From NCBI RefSeq assembly GCF_037949285.1, contig NZ_CP149927.1:62001-126000 (forward strand): a stretch of 64,000 nt of DNA. The letters run 5' to 3'. The stretch's first letter is position 1. Every line of letters starts with the position of its first letter. Shown here piece by piece: positions 62,071 through 64,000 of this stretch. The translations under genes and the position numbers were made by a program. Under the pieces are notes generated by a model. The model searched no databases. It was not told where the DNA came from and was given only the letters and a program-made list of their open reading frames with translations. Origin of the DNA: Thioclava sp. GXIMD4216. GTDB taxonomy: Bacteria; Pseudomonadota; Alphaproteobacteria; Rhodobacterales; Rhodobacteraceae.

Positions 62071-63937
62071 GTTTTACTTGCCCCATGATGATTGCACGAA
62101 AGGCGGCACCTGCCCCGGTGAAGGTGTTTTCATCCCGCAGAAAATCGGCAATGTGGCGATGGATCGGCTTTTTGTCGGATCGGCGGCAGACAGCCAGCTT
62201 GATCTGGACCTTGCCAATGTCGACAGCTATCCGCTGTCGGATGAGGTGTTTCCAGTCATCTATGACGGCGCCTATCTGACGCTTGACGGGCTGATGGATT
62301 GCTTTGCGCGCAAATACCCTGAACGCGCCCAGCTTCTGAGCATCCTGATCGAAACCCAAGGCTATAAGGTTGTTTTCGAGGAAAACCCGACCGCCGCCGA
62401 AGCCGCGCTAGAAAAATGGCTTGATAATTACGGCGCGTTGGTTCGCAAGCAGACACGTTCGGTTGCGACCAATGAAGATTACGCGCTTCTGAACAAGATG
62501 CGCGACACCTATGCCAGTGAGCAGCGCAAGCTGGATGCCATGCGACACTGGCATATTGCGAATGGCACGATTTACCTCAGCACCCGCATCAACCGAAACA
62601 TTGATGTAAACAACTTCTTCCTTGGCGATGACGAGGATTACATCAACCGGATGCCCACCAATGCCGAGGGCGCGGATTGGCTGAATGCGGTGATGGGCGA
62701 TTGGATGGCGCGATCCGGCATTCCGGGGGCGAGCGCCGACGAAGAATTTTCCGACAACTGGAGTTCGCGCATCGCCTGGGGCGGGATGAATATCGTCTTT
62801 GGCGCGGCGGAATTTATCGGCGGCGTGGCGTTGACGGCGGGCACGCTGGGCTGGGGAACGGTGGCGGGCGGCGCTTTGTCCCTCGCAGGCTTTGAGGCGA
62901 TCACGCAGGGCATCGACATGTGGCGCACGCCAAATGAAGCCGCCCATAGCACCGGCTGGCTGGGTGACGCCACCTATGCCATGATGAACAAATTCGGCGT
63001 GCTTGAACAAAATGATCAAGCCGCGTTCAATCGCTATTGGTCCTTTGCGATGCTGGGGCTGAGCTTGGGCGGCGCGGGCGTTCTGGGCTATGCTGGCAAA
63101 GCGATGCAGGCCGGGCGTGTGGGGCAAGCCGCGCGGCAGCTTGACTTCATCGCCGAGGTATCCAAACGCACGCTGGCGTCGGCCCGCACCGCCATCGTCG
63201 GCGTGAAGGGCGCGCGCTTCGGCCAATTCATCGCGCATTATGCGGCCCTGCCGTCCGGGCGGATCGCTATGAATATCCAAGGCGTGGGCCGCATCGTCGC
63301 CCCGCATTGGGAAAGCCTGACCCGTCTGCGCCTGCGGATGAATACGGCCGAAAAGATCGCAGTCCAGGAACGCCGCGCCGCCCTTGCAGCCCATGAGGCA
63401 GGTTTCTTACACCTGCCAAATGGCGTCAAATCCGCAGCAGACGCCCAAAAACTTGTGGACCGTGTTTATGCTCATATGGGACTGCGACCGCGTGACAAAG
63501 CCTCATTGATCTCGAAGGTGACCTTTGGGGGCGAAACCAGTAGCTTTAATGCCTCGCGCGAACTGAGAATTACCTCCACAATCGGCACTCCGCGAAATTT
63601 GGGCCGTGGGGGATATAACGAGTTTATTGCGATGAACGAAGTTTGCCATGAACTTACGCACGCCCAGCGAGCCAAGGCATGGATAACCTCTGGTAGGGGC
63701 AATGCAAAGGAGTACTGGACAAAATATGCCAATGGTACCACGGCATATCTTCGAGAAGAAATACGCGTCGAGACAATGGCCAGAGCGTGGACGGAAAAAA
63801 TTATCAAGCCACGCATCTCGGCTGAACACAAGTATGGGTCATCAAGCGAAGCTGCACGGCTGCAGGCACTATATGATGAGCTCATTGAGGATTCTAACGC
63901 ATATATTTCGTACTATCGGAGGCGACTTGGACAATGA
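62054..63937 (+). CDS. Putative T6SS effector with C-terminal zinc-metallopeptidase motif
   Basis: The 627-residue protein directly follows a DUF4123 adaptor gene, the usual sign of a VgrG-loaded type VI effector. The N-terminal ~230 residues resemble no domain I know. Two hydrophobic stretches (about residues 236-290 and 328-352) are like the membrane-insertion regions of such toxins. The C-terminus has HELTH at 532-536, a gluzincin/aspzincin-type HExxH, with a candidate third ligand Glu at 569 or 573 (REEIRVETMA). Codon use turns AT richer from about 63530, a sign that the toxin domain was acquired separately. Confidence 0.72.
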   Translation: MATESEFYLPHDDCTKGGTCPGEGVFIPQKIGNVAMDRLFVGSAADSQLDLDLANVDSYPLSDEVFPVIYDGAYLTLDGLMDCFARKYPERAQLLSILIETQGYKVVFEENPTAAEAALEKWLDNYGALVRKQTRSVATNEDYALLNKMRDTYASEQRKLDAMRHWHIANGTIYLSTRINRNIDVNNFFLGDDEDYINRMPTNAEGADWLNAVMGDWMARSGIPGASADEEFSDNWSSRIAWGGMNIVFGAAEFIGGVALTAGTLGWGTVAGGALSLAGFEAITQGIDMWRTPNEAAHSTGWLGDATYAMMNKFGVLEQNDQAAFNRYWSFAMLGLSLGGAGVLGYAGKAMQAGRVGQAARQLDFIAEVSKRTLASARTAIVGVKGARFGQFIAHYAALPSGRIAMNIQGVGRIVAPHWESLTRLRLRMNTAEKIAVQERRAALAAHEAGFLHLPNGVKSAADAQKLVDRVYAHMGLRPRDKASLISKVTFGGETSSFNASRELRITSTIGTPRNLGRGGYNEFIAMNEVCHELTHAQRAKAWITSGRGNAKEYWTKYANGTTAYLREEIRVETMARAWTEKIIKPRISAEHKYGSSSEAARLQALYDELIEDSNAYISYYRRRLGQ

Positions 63938-64000
63938 AGAAGGATAACTGGTACTATATATCTCGCCTTTGGAAAGCAGGAGACGAGCGTCACGAGCGTC
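63934..64000 (+). CDS. Probable immunity protein gene (3' cut by window edge)
   Basis: An ATG overlaps the effector stop codon (ATGA) and opens a frame to the window end: MKKDNWYYISRLWKAGDERH. Its position directly after an effector gene, with translational coupling and the same low GC, is what an immunity gene shows. No family can be named from 22 residues. Confidence 0.55.
   Translation, partial: MKKDNWYYISRLWKAGDERHER

Noticed and set aside
1..64000. CRISPR arrays, tRNA, rRNA or a replication origin
   Set aside because: No regularly spaced repeats, no cloverleaf-like or rRNA-like sequence and no DnaA-box clusters were recognised on reading.

Overview
The window is high-GC alphaproteobacterial DNA of the Rhodobacteraceae/Roseobacter type. 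Evidence for this: a bacterial homologue of the mitochondrial complex I subunit NDUFS4, Roseobacter-style tmm-tdm and dmmDABC methylated-amine genes, and an EcfG-type (alphaproteobacterial general stress sigma factor) promoter. Most of it reads as an accessory catabolic and transport region. No rRNA, tRNA or CRISPR array was recognised. Genus and species cannot be fixed from the sequence alone.

Layout. 1-5.3 kb: a tripartite EmrAB-type efflux system (outer membrane factor cut by the window edge, MFS pump, HlyD adaptor), then a second DHA2 MFS pump. 5.5-10.7 kb: a hydroxyquinol (resorcinol-type) aromatic pathway with FAD monooxygenase, intradiol dioxygenase, maleylacetate reductase, a small unknown protein and a divergent TetR regulator. 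10.7-19.1 kb: a LysR regulator, a complete branched-chain-type ABC importer (HMGF plus Tat-exported binding protein) and, divergently, a membrane protein with HpaH hydratase and HpaI aldolase, the last two steps of a meta-cleavage pathway. 19.1-31.3 kb: a methylated-amine region, with a leaderless periplasmic-binding-fold protein, trimethylamine monooxygenase (tmm), TMAO demethylase (tdm), a GntR/FadR regulator, an Amt ammonium channel, a 58-residue membrane peptide, dimethylamine monooxygenase (dmmDABC) and an SMR/Gdx exporter. A near-identical 13-bp motif (TTGGTC-NN-AACCA) precedes both tmm and amt, which suggests one regulon.

31.4-37.8 kb: a LysR regulator and a polyamine ABC importer with gamma-aminobutyraldehyde dehydrogenase, in the order of E. 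coli ydcSTUVW. 38-40.3 kb: a stress-type PRC-barrel periplasmic protein, a DUF1275 membrane protein and a sulfotransferase. 40.3-44.7 kb: a palindrome-rich 0.87-kb gap and a ribose-type sugar ABC importer. 45.2-48.8 kb: a GntR regulator and a polar amino acid ABC importer. 48.9-53.6 kb: a TtrS/TtrR-like two-component system beside a pentahaem cytochrome that fuses an alcohol-dehydrogenase-type trihaem unit to a TsdA thiosulfate dehydrogenase/tetrathionate reductase unit. 53.9-55.3 kb: an exported esterase. 55.6-60.1 kb: dctA with divergent dctBD; this DctD lacks the GAFTGA loop and the Walker B acidic residues. 60.2-60.6 kb: the complex I accessory subunit.

60.7-64 kb: a truncated IS3-family element has removed the start of a DUF4123 (type VI secretion adaptor) gene. 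Behind it lie a 627-residue putative T6SS effector with a C-terminal HELTH zinc-protease motif and the first 22 codons of an overlapping gene that is probably its immunity protein. This is the most likely place for an undescribed system. The TsdA fusion, the degenerate DctD and the amine regulon are the next most interesting.
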